Shown one piece after another: positions 46,266 to 58,383 of a DNA stretch of 64,000 bases. Within the stretch, counting starts at the first letter, position 1. Each line of letters begins with the position of its first letter. Location: contig BSBM01000461.1 of NCBI GenBank assembly GCA_027924585.1, positions 6,962,001 through 7,026,000 on the forward strand, written 5' to 3'. Source of the DNA: Larix kaempferi. Lineage: Eukaryota > Streptophyta > Pinopsida > Pinales > Pinaceae. A program made the translations under genes and the position numbers. The notes beneath the pieces are model-generated. The model did no database searches. It saw only the letters and a program-made list of their open reading frames with translations, and was not told the DNA's origin.

Positions 46266-48300
46266 CCATCCTTTCTTATTTGAGTTCATCCTCTAGCCTT
46301 ATGAACTCAAGGTGTCCTAAGGTATTTGGAATACCTTAAGCTTGGATTTCCATATGGAAGCCATTCTCCCTGCACTAATCAACCTCTCCTATATGTAACT
46401 GCTCAGTCTTCTTCAACCATACTTTATTCTTGGAATTTTTCCTTTCAGCATTTGTTCCTTCATATGTACTGGCTTTCCTTGATGAGTTGTATGAGAAACC
46501 TCTCGTGGGTTGTTTTTGTGTACTCCAACAGTCTTGAGCTTTATGCCCAAATCCACTGCACCCATAACATCTCATCATATGGCAATATGCAGCAATGTTA
46601 CCAACATGGCTGCATGTCCAACACTTGACTGGGCTGTTGGAACTTCCAACACTTCTTTGATCAACTTCATGTCTCCATGCCTGAGAGTGTCCCTAACTGT
46701 AGGCCTTTGTCTTCTGATCTTCAAATCTTCCTGCATTGATCTTCTTCCAAGGTTCACTGGCTCTTCTTGCTGATGTGTGTGAAGGACTCCTCCCGGGTTG
46801 ACTTCTTTGACTTGCACATTCTAGGGCTTTGTGACCAAACCCACTACAGATGTAGCATCTCAATGTGTGACAGGTGGGAGCAATATGTCCATGTTGGTTA
46901 CATGTCCAACATCTAACTTTGTCATTAGGGATTCCAACACTTCTTCTACAATCCATAGCCTTATGACCAAAGTTAGAACAAGAAAAACAATAACCATTAA
47001 ATCCATTTTCATAACTGGGACTTTGGTTCCATCTTGAAGTTGTTTCTTTTCTGAGCTTGCTTTGAGGAATGGGCCTAGCTCCTTGATGCATTCTTGAACT
47101 TCCAAAGTCTTTGTTTTCATGTGCATGTGCATGGGGATCAACTTTGGACGATGATGGACCTGCTTCTAGAGTCTTTGGAGACCAAGTGCCATCTTCATAT
47201 TTTTCTCCTTCCTTCTTATAACCAAGGCTAGACTTGTCAAATGGATATCTTTGGCAATTCAATATCTTATCTAGGACAACTGAACTATCCTTGAACTTGA
47301 AAAAGTCATTCGTCTTTTCACCTTTCTTCCTGAGACCAACTACCTCCATTTCCATCTTTTGGATTATCTACTCCTTTTCTTCCAATTGATTCTTCAAGAT
47401 TTCTTCTATCCTCTTGGCTTCCTCTAGCCGAGTATTCAAATCAAGATTGTCCTTTCTAGTTTCTTCAAGCTCTTTTGAGTCTTCACCAGGATCTTCTTGT
47501 TCTATCTTTTGATTGATCAATTTTGTCTTTAGTCATTCAAATTCAACATCCTTGTCTTTCAGTTGATCCTGTAACTCTTTATCCTTTTGTTTGAGCTTCA
47601 CAATCAATACTCTCATTGTCATGGTCTTCTACTGATATTCGTTCAAAGACTCCAATATTCTCCTTTTGAACCTTGTAAATTCACTATGGTTCATATTTTG
47701 GGTGTTCAAGGCCCAATTTTCTCTAAGATCAATATTTATGAAAGTGAGATGTATCTGCTGTGCAACCTTTGATAGATCTTCATCATCTTCTGCAAGAAAC
47801 TTCTCAATTTCATCACACATGCTGTCATTACAATTAAAAGAATCCATACCTTTACTGGAGTCCACTTCTTTCTTCTCTTCTTCTTGATTGACCTCTTTCA
47901 AAGGCTTGTCTTCTAATTCCTGATCTGTCTTTTCAGTGTCTGGTCTTCCGTTTTGATACTCGCTTTCCAATTTCAACCAAAGGTCTTTATCCAAAGTGTA
48001 CTCTCCTACACTTTCTTTCACTGGGCTAGGAAGTCCATCCATGAGGAACTTCAAGCCTGTAGTATTGTCCTTCTTCGCTTCCTTTTCTGCAATAGCCTTG
48101 CCCTTCTTATTTGATGGAGCGGGTGGATTGATCACAATCTCCCACACACCAAAATTCTTCAGATATGCCTTCATCTTGATCCTCCAACTGAAATAATATG
48201 TCATATCAAGTATATGTACATAATTGCCTGATGACTCTTCTTTTACTTCCATTATGTATCCACAGATCTCCTTCAAGCTTGCAAGGCTTGTGACGAAGGC
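46266..48300 (-). pseudogene. gag of internal region B (broken), five zinc knuckles
   Basis: The best-preserved copy of this gag. From the primer site downward, 48315-47629 is open for 228 codons with YYFSWRIKMKAYLKNFGVWE, FLMDGLPSPVKESVGEYT and an acidic tail. The first likely ATG is 20 codons in (MEVKEESS), since the track-like start lies inside the primer site. A coiled-coil part with two stops follows. The 220-codon frame 47355-46693 holds CFSCSNFGHKAMDC, CWTCNQHGHIAPTC and CYICSGFGHKALEC. After a frameshift come CWTCSHVGNIAAYC (His changed to Asn) and CYGCSGFGHKAQDC. No protease follows. Confidence 0.87.
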
Positions 48301-48301
48301 C

Positions 48302-48314
48302 GGCTCTGATACCA
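48302..48314 (-). other. primer-binding site next to LTR C
   Basis: The minus strand reads TGGTATCAGAGCC two bases inside LTR C, matching the site at LTR B and the initiator-Met tRNA complement. Confidence 0.92.
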
Positions 48315-48316
48315 AT

Positions 48317-51300
48317 TGTTGGACACAATGGACACACTGAGAGGCGGGTGGGGGTGAATTAGTGTGAGAGCAATTTAAAATTTTGACCTTATTTTATTCA
48401 ATCAGAGTATATCAAGCATTAATCACATAATCATATGCATCTGCTAAATCAACCATAAGTCATAATCATAAACATCACATCAAGAGAGACACACGAATAT
48501 ATGGAATTTTGATCTTTATTTATTGTAAATGAAAGACAACAATCTTCTTGATTACAATCAACACCAACTGATGAAAAGAGCACCAACTCTCATAACAGGA
48601 CCCAGCCTGGTTTTCTTAGCTCCAACTGAGAAGGGGTTAAGGAGTCCAATCCTCAAGTGAAAGATTCTACTTGCATCAATCTCTGCTCATGTACCTCTAT
48701 ACATTGATCTTTGATGGTCAACATTTGCTCATCACTCTCTTCCAATCTTCTCATCAACACATGTTCATCTGCTCATCATTGTTGCTTATCAATACTCCTC
48801 ATCAACACTTGTTCATCAATCAGGTCTGCACTGCTAGTCATCTTGCTCATGTGCATCTTGGTCATTAGGGTTACTACAGATCTCATTCACCATCAGGTAT
48901 GTAGCATCATCAAGGAGTATGCTTCATCATAGTGTGTACAAGGCATCACCATGTGGTCAACATCAGGCATGCATCATTAGATATGTGCATCACTGTAAAG
49001 ATGCCACTGTATCTGTAGCATGCATCATCATCATTGCACTCAGACATTACCCTAGATCTTTATCTCTACAGTATGCATAGTGTAACAATGGAATTATCAA
49101 TATGCCACTTGTTTGTGCATGTCAACCTTGGTCAGTGTATGTGCTTTTAGGACAGACTACACACATCAATGTTGTATTATACATTCATAACTGTATGTAT
49201 ACCTTACTGTGTATAGGAGTGTGGCATGTACCATCATCAACGAGTGTTAGGCATCATAAACATCATCATCATCATAGTTTAAGGCATTTAATGTCATCAT
49301 TACCATGGCTTTGCATCATTGTATTTATACATTGCATAACTCACAATATTGTACTGTATATAACATCATATCAACATCATTGTCTTGTGCATGCCACTAT
49401 ATGTGTAACTCTATGTATTGGAACTATCATCATCATCAAGCATAGGAGTGCATCATCACTAACTATTTGTCATGACATCATCATAATAGAGTGTATCATA
49501 GATCATAGAGTATATGTCATACCTTGTGCATATCAAACTCATGTAACTGCTGTAGATGATTACTGTATGCATACATATTGTTCAGACTATAGAAGGCTTG
49601 GATTTGTGGTGGAGGGTAGCCAACATTCAACCCAAGAGAATTTGCAAAATCAGACTTGGTTATGGTCTCCTCCCACAAGGAATGTCCCAAAAGAAGCCTA
49701 TGTAAGCAAGATAAAAATTCCAAGAGGAAAGTCTATAGTATGCTATCCGAATTTCCATGGGTTGGGGCACCTTCTTCATTGTAGCTACTGCTATGTATGT
49801 TCACCCAACAAGAACTCCACAAGTGCATCCGAGATTTATAAAAAAACAACAAAAAAAAAATTCTCTGCTGCTGCTCCAACAGTCACCACAGAGACTGTGT
49901 AGATTAGGGCACTATTTCCATCCTTCTCCATTTCATCTACTGCAATGAAGTTCCCTTATTCCACCTGAAAAGAAGAAACCTCAGCCCAAATACATGTCAT
50001 CAAACTCAAGACTGATAGGGTGGAAAAACATCCAACACTTCAGATGTATGTTGCTGCAAACACTAGTAAAATGCCAAAAAATTACGTTCTACTGCAAATT
50101 TTCGTTTTCTCAGTTCACTTGTTCCATCTCAACGAGCTTCTTCCTCAAACAAATCCGAAAAACCTCAGAGCAAATTCAAATTTTTTCACCCTTCAAAAGT
50201 GAATATATGACTGGGTATTTATACTCATTTTCCACAAAATTTTTATGGAGCCAACTTGTAATAAAATCAATTTTTATTTTTAATTTAAAATTTAATTTAA
50301 TTTTGTCTGGTCGGCTGACCCAAAAGATGAGGTACTTCAACTTTAAAAATTCATATTTCATCAACCGTGAGGAACCACGTGACGTGCCAGCTACCATTGG
50401 AAACGACATGACGAGGGCTATTATCTTATGACAGGCTTATTTGAAAAACATGGTCCTTCATTCTTAAAATCTTCAATTTGTACAGGACGTCAAAGACCCC
50501 ACATAGAATGGTGTCAAAGACCATGTTACCTTATGCATAAGTTCCAAGGTCAAAGGCTTCAATGGACATCATCAAAGGCATGAGGGCTTCAATGGTCTTC
50601 ACATCCACATACATCACATGAACAAGGAGTAGGAATCCACCATATCCTCATCATATCAAGGGTATCAAGGACACTAACACCACCAATCAAGTGGGGACAA
50701 AGACTTTCTCAAGAATGTCATCATCATTATTATACAAGATGGCTTCAAGGACTTCAAGGGATTCAAAATCATCATGTTCAAGGTCTTCATATCATTAAAA
50801 ACATATCCAATGGTTCCACTATATATATCTTCATCACCACAAGAGTACCAACATCATGCAACCATCACCAAGCCACTAATTGTGTGGGTACCACATGTAA
50901 GAGTGTGCTAATATCATAAGTGCCATCATACCACCATGTAAGTGGGTGCCAAACCTTCTCATACACTTAGGACCATCTTCAAGAATTCCAAGACCTTGTC
51001 AACCCACAAGGTCATTACCAACAGTACAAAGGGACCAATCATGCATTCCCTCAAGTGATAGGGGTACAGGGACATCGTGATCATGGCAAGAGGGCTTCAT
51101 GGACTTCTTCAACCACCTAAGCCATACAAGAGGACACCCAAGGGTCAAGATCCATCATGACTTCACGTTTGGGGTTTCCAAACCTTCTCCTTGGGTACCA
51201 TGACACCATCAGAGCATGAATGACCACATAATGGGTCATTAATGATTCTCCAACCCATTTAGGGCTTCTCCATCATCTACGGGGGCTTCAACACCACCAG

Positions 51301-51546
51301 TGGGGTCTTCAGCATCGTCAGCAAGGTGGTGGCTCCAAGATCCATCCTTGTGGGTACAAGGTCCTTGTGAATTGGGTACAAGGTGTTCCATAGCACAAAC
51401 CATCTCTTTTTGGGCTCCAAGGCATTGGATGTGAGGGTATTGGGATCATCCTTACCTGTGCACTGCAATAGGGACTTGGTGGAATCAATGACTACCTGTG
51501 AGGCCACTGCAAGTCCATGTTGGCATCAATGACAATTTCATCAACA
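48317..51546 (-). repeat. LTR C of the composite (5' LTR, 3230 bp)
   Basis: It runs on the plus strand from TGTTGGACACAATGG to TTTCATCAACA and is followed directly by the TSD CATAG. It is colinear with LTRs A and B. The TATA box is at 50216-50223. It contains a long antisense open frame (49102-49902), discussed in the findings. Confidence 0.92.
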
Positions 51547-51551
51547 CATAG
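51547..51551. other. target-site duplication CATAG, right copy
   Basis: Matches 28371-28375. Copia B coding sequence resumes immediately (VDMDVSYDYELDLYTNHEPN). Confidence 0.9.
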
Positions 51552-52179
51552 TTGATATGGATGTTTCATATGATTATGAATTGGATTTATATACTAACCA
51601 TGAACCAAATTCCTTTGAAGAAACTATTGCTTGTGATGTCTGGAAAAAAGTCTTGTAGAAGGAATATGAGGCTCTCCTCAAGAATTTTACATGGAAGTTG
51701 ATGGACCCTCCATTTCGAACCAAACCAATTGGATAAAAGTGTGTCCTCAAGAACAAGCAGAAATTAGATGGCTCACTTGATAGGCATAAGGCGAGGCTTG
51801 TGGAAAAATGTTTTGCATGGAAATAAGGCATTGACTTTGGGGATACTTCCCACGACAACAAAATGGGATGCCATTCATACTCTAATGTCTTTGGTTGCAT
51901 AGAATGAGTCGAAAGTTGATCAAATCGATGTGAAGATTGCTTTCTTGAATAGAGACTTGAAAGAGAATGTCTTCATGTCTCAATCTGTAAGTTTAGTTGT
52001 GAAGGGACAAGAATAGAAGTTATTCAATCTATGAAAGTATTTGTATCTCTTGAAATAAGTACCTCATCCATGGTATGAAAAGCTAAATGAGCATCTTCTA
52101 AAACCAAATTTCAAACACTTTAATCTCGATGATGTAATTATGTTTGTCAAGAAAGTTGAAAGACCTATTTTATATATTG
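51552..52179 (+). pseudogene. copia B reverse transcriptase, N-terminal half
   Basis: The frames read EPNSFEETIACDVWKKVL, stop, KEYEALLKNFTWKLMDPP, CVLKNKQKLDGSLDRHKARL and, after a shift, QIDVKIAFLNRDLKENVFMSQ. These are the copia RT blocks WxxAMxxEYxALxxNxTWxLV, KxDGSxxRxKARLV and DVKTAFLNGxLxExVYMxQP. Stops and shifts are frequent. A solo LTR interrupts the frame just before the YVDD block (PILYI / GVYGDDFLM). Confidence 0.88.
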
Positions 52180-53555
52180 TGTCGTGTCCCCTCCCATTGA
52201 TTTGGCGCAAGGAGGGGAACATGACTAAAATTCTGAGCTTTTACAAAAACTTAAGCCCCATCATCATGAAAAAATTCATGAATCAGATAAAACACATGTG
52301 TGTGTAGATGTATAATTCAATTAAACACAGCAGAATAAAACATTATCCACACACATATCTATCATGCATTCAACATATAATCATAATAGTCTTTAGATAA
52401 TGAAAATATTGCAGAAGTAAAACACATAGAGAATACTTATCTTGATGGTGAATTTGTCCCGAGCAACTAGTTATGCTGTTGCAACGTTCCACCCAGCCAT
52501 AGGCCAATTGTGTTCATCAATCTCTCAACACAATTTTCACCCCTGAGCTAGGCATGATTTCCACAAGGAATGGGAACACTCATATCTATGCACAGCAAAA
52601 TGATCACCACATCTAAGCCAAGCCAATCCATAGCTAGGTTTATCAATCCAAATGTGAACCCATAACTCATACCGCATTATTCTCTCCCGCACACAACAAA
52701 AGACATATGTTGGGCAGAGGGAAAACGCTTTTACTATGGGATTCACAAACAAGATGTCCATGGGTTTTTCCCAAATTGTGGCCAGTAAAAAATAGAATGT
52801 GGGAAGGGAAAATCAAACATAGAGTGGAAAATCAAATTCCCAGCAGGTATGTGGGAATTTGGAGGGAAAAAACGACCTCCTAGGACCCCAAAATCAGATT
52901 CCTCTTCCCTCCAGATGTTCTGCAACCCAAAAACGACCTCCCCGCTAGAGAAAAATGGAGGAAAACTCGGGAAAACATGAGGGAAATCGCCCAGGTAGCT
53001 TCAAACTCGTGAGAGAGCCAAACTAGTTGATGGATAATGGCTTGGGGATCAAATTTGTGGCTCTTTTCTTGCCCAAGAATCCAAACACGAATTTCCACAA
53101 ATGGTGGCTTTTCGATACCTAAATTTGGATAGCCATACATCTCTAATCCCAAAGCATTAACTAACTCAACCAACTATTGGAAGAAATAAATGATTGGGTA
53201 CAAAAGTCAACATGGGTAGTTGATGGTTCATGGGTTCTCTCATTGACACTTGGCTTGAATTTATTAGATCCAAGGGTTTCAATATTTCCCTCCCAATTTC
53301 TTGTAAAAATCATGCCCCCCATACTCATGTTGCATTGCATTGCATAGCTAGTTGTGGGTATTTTATTAAAATGCATATTTACATGATATTTACGAATTCT
53401 ATTGTGTCTGGCTAGCACACAACCCATATGCATCAATTTTAACACTAAATCGATGGTGAGGCATTGGCTTTGAGATCCTTACCATGATTTTATAACAATT
53501 TTACATCATTTACATTTTTAATGCAATGGGGTCAAAATCAGGGTGTTACATATTG
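52175..53555. mobile_element. solo LTR insertion in copia B RT (52180-53550, TSD TATTG)
   Basis: A 1371-bp unit begins TGTCGTGTCCCC and ends GGGTGTTACA, flanked by TATTG at 52175-52179 and 53551-53555. Read on the minus strand it starts TGTAACACCCTGATTTTGAC and ends in GGGACACGACA, a beginning common to plant Ty3-type LTRs. No internal coding domain is present. Excising it and one TSD rejoins the copia RT at PILYI-GVYGDDFLM. It is therefore a solo LTR left by LTR-LTR recombination. Confidence 0.87.
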
Positions 53556-54480
53556 GAGTGTATGGAGATGATTTCTTGATGACAAAGAACAATGAAAGCT
53601 ACATTGCATCCATTAAGAAATAATTAGAGAAAGGCTATGAGATGAAAAATTTGGGACATCTTCCCTACTACTTGAGTACTGAAGTAGCCTAAAATCCAAA
53701 GTACATATATTCATCTCCTAAAAGAAGTACATTGGAATGTTTTTTAATAGATTTGGCATTATAGAGTGTAACCCTCTCTCTACTCCAATGGAACATTAAA
53801 GGGGGAAATTAATTTGAGAATGCAACCAAGTACAAACAACTTGTGGGTAGTCTTATCTACCTTACCACCATTAGACCAAATATTTCATTTGTTGTTGTGA
53901 TCTTTTCAACATTCATGAAAAAACCCTACCGAAGACAGTGGTCTGTTGCAAATAGTGTTTTAAGATACTTGAAATAGACTCAAGACCTTAGACTCAAATA
54001 CAACTTCACACTGATTAGATATTTTGATTCATACTTTGATGGTGATAAAGAGAATGGAGTGTCTACTTCATGCTACCTCATAAGTCTTGGATCAATAACT
54101 ATCTCATTGAGATTATGCAAATAGTATATTCCAATAGAATCCACAAGAAAGGTAGAATATATGGCTACAACAGAAGAAAAAAAGGAGATTGTGTGGTCTA
54201 GGGAGATACTTGAATATTTGTAGGAGAAAAAGGTGAATTCTAGTCCTCTACTGGTTGGAAATACTTATGTAAGCAAGTTGGCCAAGGATCTCATATTCCA
54301 AGATTGATCTAGTTACCAAGCACATCAACACAAAGTACCATTTGATTCGATATCATGTAGATGCCAAGAATATTCATTTGAGACATTGTTCCACAAGTGA
54401 GCAAGTTGAAGGCATTTTCACTAAACCTTAGGAAGAAAAAAACTTGAGAAATTCAAAAATATGCTTAGACTCACAAACAC
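53556..54480 (+). pseudogene. copia B reverse transcriptase C-terminal part and RNase H
   Basis: It resumes with GVYGDDFLMTKNN, where YVDD has become YGDD, then EKGYEMKNLGHLPYYLS and NPLSTPME. Further on come fragments of the RNase H region in several frames, including a KHINTKYHLIRYHVDAKNIHLRHCSTSEQVEGIFTK-like stretch. Stops and shifts are very frequent, more than in the RT half upstream. Confidence 0.82.
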
Positions 54481-54503
54481 CCCTTTTGATTAAGGGCATG
54501 GAA

Positions 54504-54678
54504 TATTGGATGCCTAATCCCACATGATTATGGTTTCATGTATGCAGTAGTTAGATATTTTTCGATTACTAAAGAATAAACTGAAGAGTCACCCATCGTA
54601 ACCTCCTGGAAGATGAAAAGAAAGTGTCAATCTTCATTTATAAATACTTATTTCATATTAATACAATGGTATCCAACA
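54504..54678 (+). repeat. 3' LTR of copia B (175 bp)
   Basis: It starts TATTGGATGCC and ends GGTATCCAACA, a near-perfect 11-bp terminal inverted repeat with the expected TGTTGGATACC start changed at two positions. It contains an AT-rich segment with TTTATAAATACTT. It follows the RNase H remnant by about 25 bp. The 5' partner is lost, so identity to a second LTR cannot be checked. Confidence 0.65.
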
Positions 54679-57158
54679 TTGGATTTATCCTAGGCCTATT
54701 AAAAACAAGAGATAATTGCATATTCACAAATACACACCTTTTACATAGTAAGACATAGTCCTAATATGTATCCATTTTTACCTACAAATCCAAATGGAAA
54801 TGAGGAAGGTGGACATGTATATTGCACATTTATGCCAACTAATTGATGGATTTATGGCCCTTAACATTATAATGATGATCACAAACCCCACATTGAGGAT
54901 TTGTCAATTCTTTCGGCTAACTCCCAAGCATTCGTTGGTCATTTCCCTTGGTGTAACGTTTTGAAGCGATTCGTAAGCGCTAACACTTGAACTAACATTG
55001 GCACCACCTCAAGTTCTTGAAGTGTTGAATGCTTTGATTTTGTCACTATTCCAGTAGCCATCTTTGAGCCAAAGTTATGGACTGACACATACAAGCCTAT
55101 TTTGGCTTACCTAAATCATGCAACTAGTGAATGGGGATTCATCCATGGCGACAAAGACCCACATAATAATGCAATGACAATCTTACTATCTTTACCACTC
55201 TACTATGACTAGTCAATCAACCCTTTTTTTATTATCTTTGTTACATTATCTTCTAATTCCTTAAACTACGTGTCAATGATAATTGTTTGAACAACATTTT
55301 TTTCATAAAATACTTATAACCTTATTATACATAATAGAATAATTTTGAACATGTTATTCCAAAAATTTGATACAACGTTTGAGTTTTCCATATTATATGA
55401 CTTAAAACTTGATAACTTAAAACTTGATAGATAATAACACAATTTAAAACTTGAACCAAAATGCACCTCATTAATCATGAGTTAAAAAGAGACAAAATTT
55501 TCATCATATTTCCACATTTGCATTGTCGATCATTGTTGATGATGAACAAATGCATCTCACATGCTTAGTTGATTCTGTATAACTCTAGAGTAAGTTGCGT
55601 GAAAGCAATTTAAATGTGGTGTGAAGTACGTCGTTGTGAGGTCACTTGTATATATCTTGTGAGCATATGCTCTCCCTTTTCTTATGGGGAATATTAGGCA
55701 ATGCTTAAGCATGTAAAGATGTTTTAAGTTTGTGGTACTACGGAAAAGATAAAAATAATGAGGTTCATTGTTTCTACAATTTAGCATTAGAATCATATGG
55801 ATATAATTTAAACACGTTAGCGTTCATCTCCATAAATTCCAGCTATGGTTGCTTGACCAGTAAGCTTACAGAATTTGGATTCTGTTCAATGGCAATTCAT
55901 GAAATATTATCCTCCGAGTTCCCATCATTGATTATTAGAAGTTGTCATTGTGTCCTTTCTATATGTTAGAAAGCCACTCTAAAATAATGCTCATGCAATG
56001 CAACAACTCAAGGACTCCTTGTCGCGTCTAAATTGGATATCAACACCTTCCACTTGTCAATCCTATGTTCTTGTCAATTGAAAATATTGAAAATATTATT
56101 TCGAAGATGTATAAAAATTAAAATTCAATGATTTGGATTTAATTGTAAGTAGGAATCTCACTGCAAAATTAGAATTTAGTTATGTTTTATTGAAATTTTG
56201 ATGATAAAAATGGATTTCACACTTTCAAAAATTTCTAGAACACTCAAAATTCTAAATTTGGTAGCTATCACCTAGATTTTAAAAATTATAACCCTATTTT
56301 TTCAAAATCTTATAAAAATAATTTATTCTAACTCAAACCGTAAAATTTTTAAACTACGCTGATCGCTTATCATTTCTTGTCTTCAGCTTTTCAGGAGGAT
56401 AAAGGCTCAGCCTGACTGGTCAGATATCATTACTTTTATCTTCATTACTTGCGTTTTTGCATTGTCCAGACTACCTCTAATGTTTAGACTCCTATTTCTT
56501 TCACATAGACGTTGCAGCTTGTCTCACATGATACTTATCTTTACTGACACGCATTCCCCACTTGTCACGTCCCAAGTCAAAACCTATGAGTGCACGCCAT
56601 CGCTATATTAATTTTTATTCGCCAGCTCTTCCGGATGTCTTGTGCACAAAATATAGTTTGAAACAATTGGATGCATAACCATGATTTTGTAAACTGTTAT
56701 TAAAATAAAATAACAGATGACTTTATCCTTTCCAACCTTAAGGTATTTATATTAAATCCCATTTTCTTATTTCATGTTGGAAGTTTTAGTTTTATATGCT
56801 TCCATGAATTTTCATGTCTGTATGTAACTTCTGAACATTAAAATATAAATTTGGAAGAGACGCAGTTGGTACCTCTTACCAACACTGTTACAGAATATAC
56901 ATTGCATCATCATCTTTCAAACGGAGGACAATTCTGTACTTCCAAATAAGAACAGCAAACCGTTACAAACCGATAATATATGGTCTGAGAGGGTCGGTAT
57001 GTGGAAGCCAAAGATAGATAGATGACATGGATATTTACAATAGATAGATGGCAGGACATGGATAGAGGCTGAGGCTGAGAATGGAAGCCATCCGGAACAG
57101 GGTTGAGCTGGGTTGAGTTGTGACGGTGTGTGAGAGGGTGTGCAAGGTAGATTTTGTC
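54679..57158. other. intergenic sequence, no gene recognised
   Basis: There is AT-rich DNA with few open frames. One stretch at about 55053-55212 (+) is open for over 50 codons with a protein-like composition (EPKLWTDTYKPILAYL, then EWGFIHGDKDPHNN) but belongs to no family I recognise. Overlapping frames at 55557-55969 on both strands look spurious. No repeat or RNA gene is evident. Confidence 0.4.
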
Positions 57159-57159
57159 T

Positions 57160-57341
57160 TAACACCAGTATAGATCCATCTAAAAGAGGATCTACTAAGC
57201 GAGAGGGATCAAAACTCTCAAAGGTGCAAACTTCTTTTTAGACTGGAAATTAACACCAGCATAGATCCATCTAAAAGAGGATCCACCAAGCCAGAGGGAT
57301 CAAAACTCTCAAAGGTGCAAACTCCCTTTTAGACTGGAAAT
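57160..57341 (+). repeat. 91-bp tandem duplication
   Basis: Bases 57160-57250 and 57251-57341 are near-identical (TAACACCAGTATAGATCCAT ... GTGCAAACTxCxTTTTAGACTGGAAAT), with about seven differences. No coding role is seen. Confidence 0.93.
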
Positions 57342-57344
57342 GTT

Positions 57345-58383
57345 GACTAAGCCTGTAATGCAATGCTTATGGTTTTAATTTATCTCATTTATGTAGTTTT
57401 ATATATATGTCGTTTCAAATATTTTAAATTTGATCTCAAGGGACATGTTATTTATAAGATGAGCACGGAAAGAGTTACACATCTCCCCTTATTGGGCTGT
57501 AAAATGAGCCTCTTGAACGCAATAATCGTGATTTGAATATCAAAATGTTCTTCCATTCAAACTAAGACTGACCTATATCCTGGTTATAGAGCCATCTTAA
57601 AGATATGAAAATTCTTAGTCATAAAAAAATAACATAGAATTTTACACCCAATATTTATAAATATCTTATTCTCAGATCATTCTTCCATTCAAACTAAAAT
57701 TGACCTATATCCAAATTATAGACCAATTATACTGATATGAAGATTCCTCGTCATAAAAAGATAGCATTACAAACAATGCTTCTGGATATCTTTTTCAGTC
57801 CCCACCCAGTGCGGCACCCTGTACTCGCTACTTTACATAGGAACCTTCAATTTCGATATAGTGTAACTTCCTTGTCATTGAATTAGAATATTTAAATTTC
57901 AAAAATACATTAAGAAAATTGTTCCACCGTACATAATTCTGGAATATATAAATCTCTTATCTTAAATTCTACAGAATCCATATAAATCCCTACCAAAGTC
58001 ATTTTTCACATTATTTCTCTGTACATGCTAATAATTACAAACCAAATAACATTATTTCTCTGTACACGTTAATAGTTACAAACCAAATAACACTGAACGT
58101 TGTTTTTCACATCATTTCTCTGCACACATAATTACAAACCAATTTAAGGCCCATATTATCCAGTTTGTTATAGGTCATTTTAATGCCATAGCAGCAATAA
58201 CACTGAACATTGTTTTTTACACTATTCCTCTGTACACATAATTACAAACCAATCTAAAGATCAATATTATCCAATTTGCTATAAACCATTTAATGAGACT
58301 GCAGCAATTGACCATTAAATCTCACACTGCTTGAAATCCAACTACAATGACTTACAACAGACTGAATAATATTCACCAGAAGC
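57345..58383. other. 3' flank of the F-box/kelch gene, with imperfect repeats
   Basis: Between 58010 and 58290 the phrases CATTATTTCTCTGTACA, TAATTACAAACCAA and TAACACTGAAC recur at spacings of about 40 and 110 bp, with a longer duplicated block of about 110 bp (near 58095-58200 and 58205-58310). This lies in the expected 3' UTR and downstream region of the minus-strand gene. No other gene is seen. Confidence 0.55.

Larger units (their letters stand above)
28376..51546 (-). mobile_element. tandem gag-only LTR retrotransposon array (LTR-int-LTR-int-LTR)
   Basis: Three homologous LTRs of about 3.15-3.23 kb lie at 28376-31529, 35133-46072 (interrupted) and 48317-51546. Two internal regions separate them (31530-35132 and 46073-48316). 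All are in minus orientation, shown by TGGTATCAGAGCC primer sites at the low side of LTRs B and C and AAAGGGGGAxAT polypurine tracts at the high side of LTRs A and B. Outermost LTRs are flanked by the TSD CATAG. Internal regions encode gag only. The middle LTR carries a nested plus-strand copia. Such arrays are known to arise by unequal recombination between LTRs. Non-autonomous status is inferred from the lack of pol. Confidence 0.88.

Noticed and set aside
46693-47355. Gag CCHC frame as a host CCHC-type zinc-finger gene
   Set aside because: It lies between a primer-binding site and a polypurine tract flanked by LTRs, with a copia-type gag N-terminus upstream; it is retroelement gag.
52537-53445. 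Minus-strand frames of 60-97 codons in the solo LTR
   Set aside because: The region is bounded by TG/CA ends and an exact TSD; the frames have no domain and belong to the LTR.
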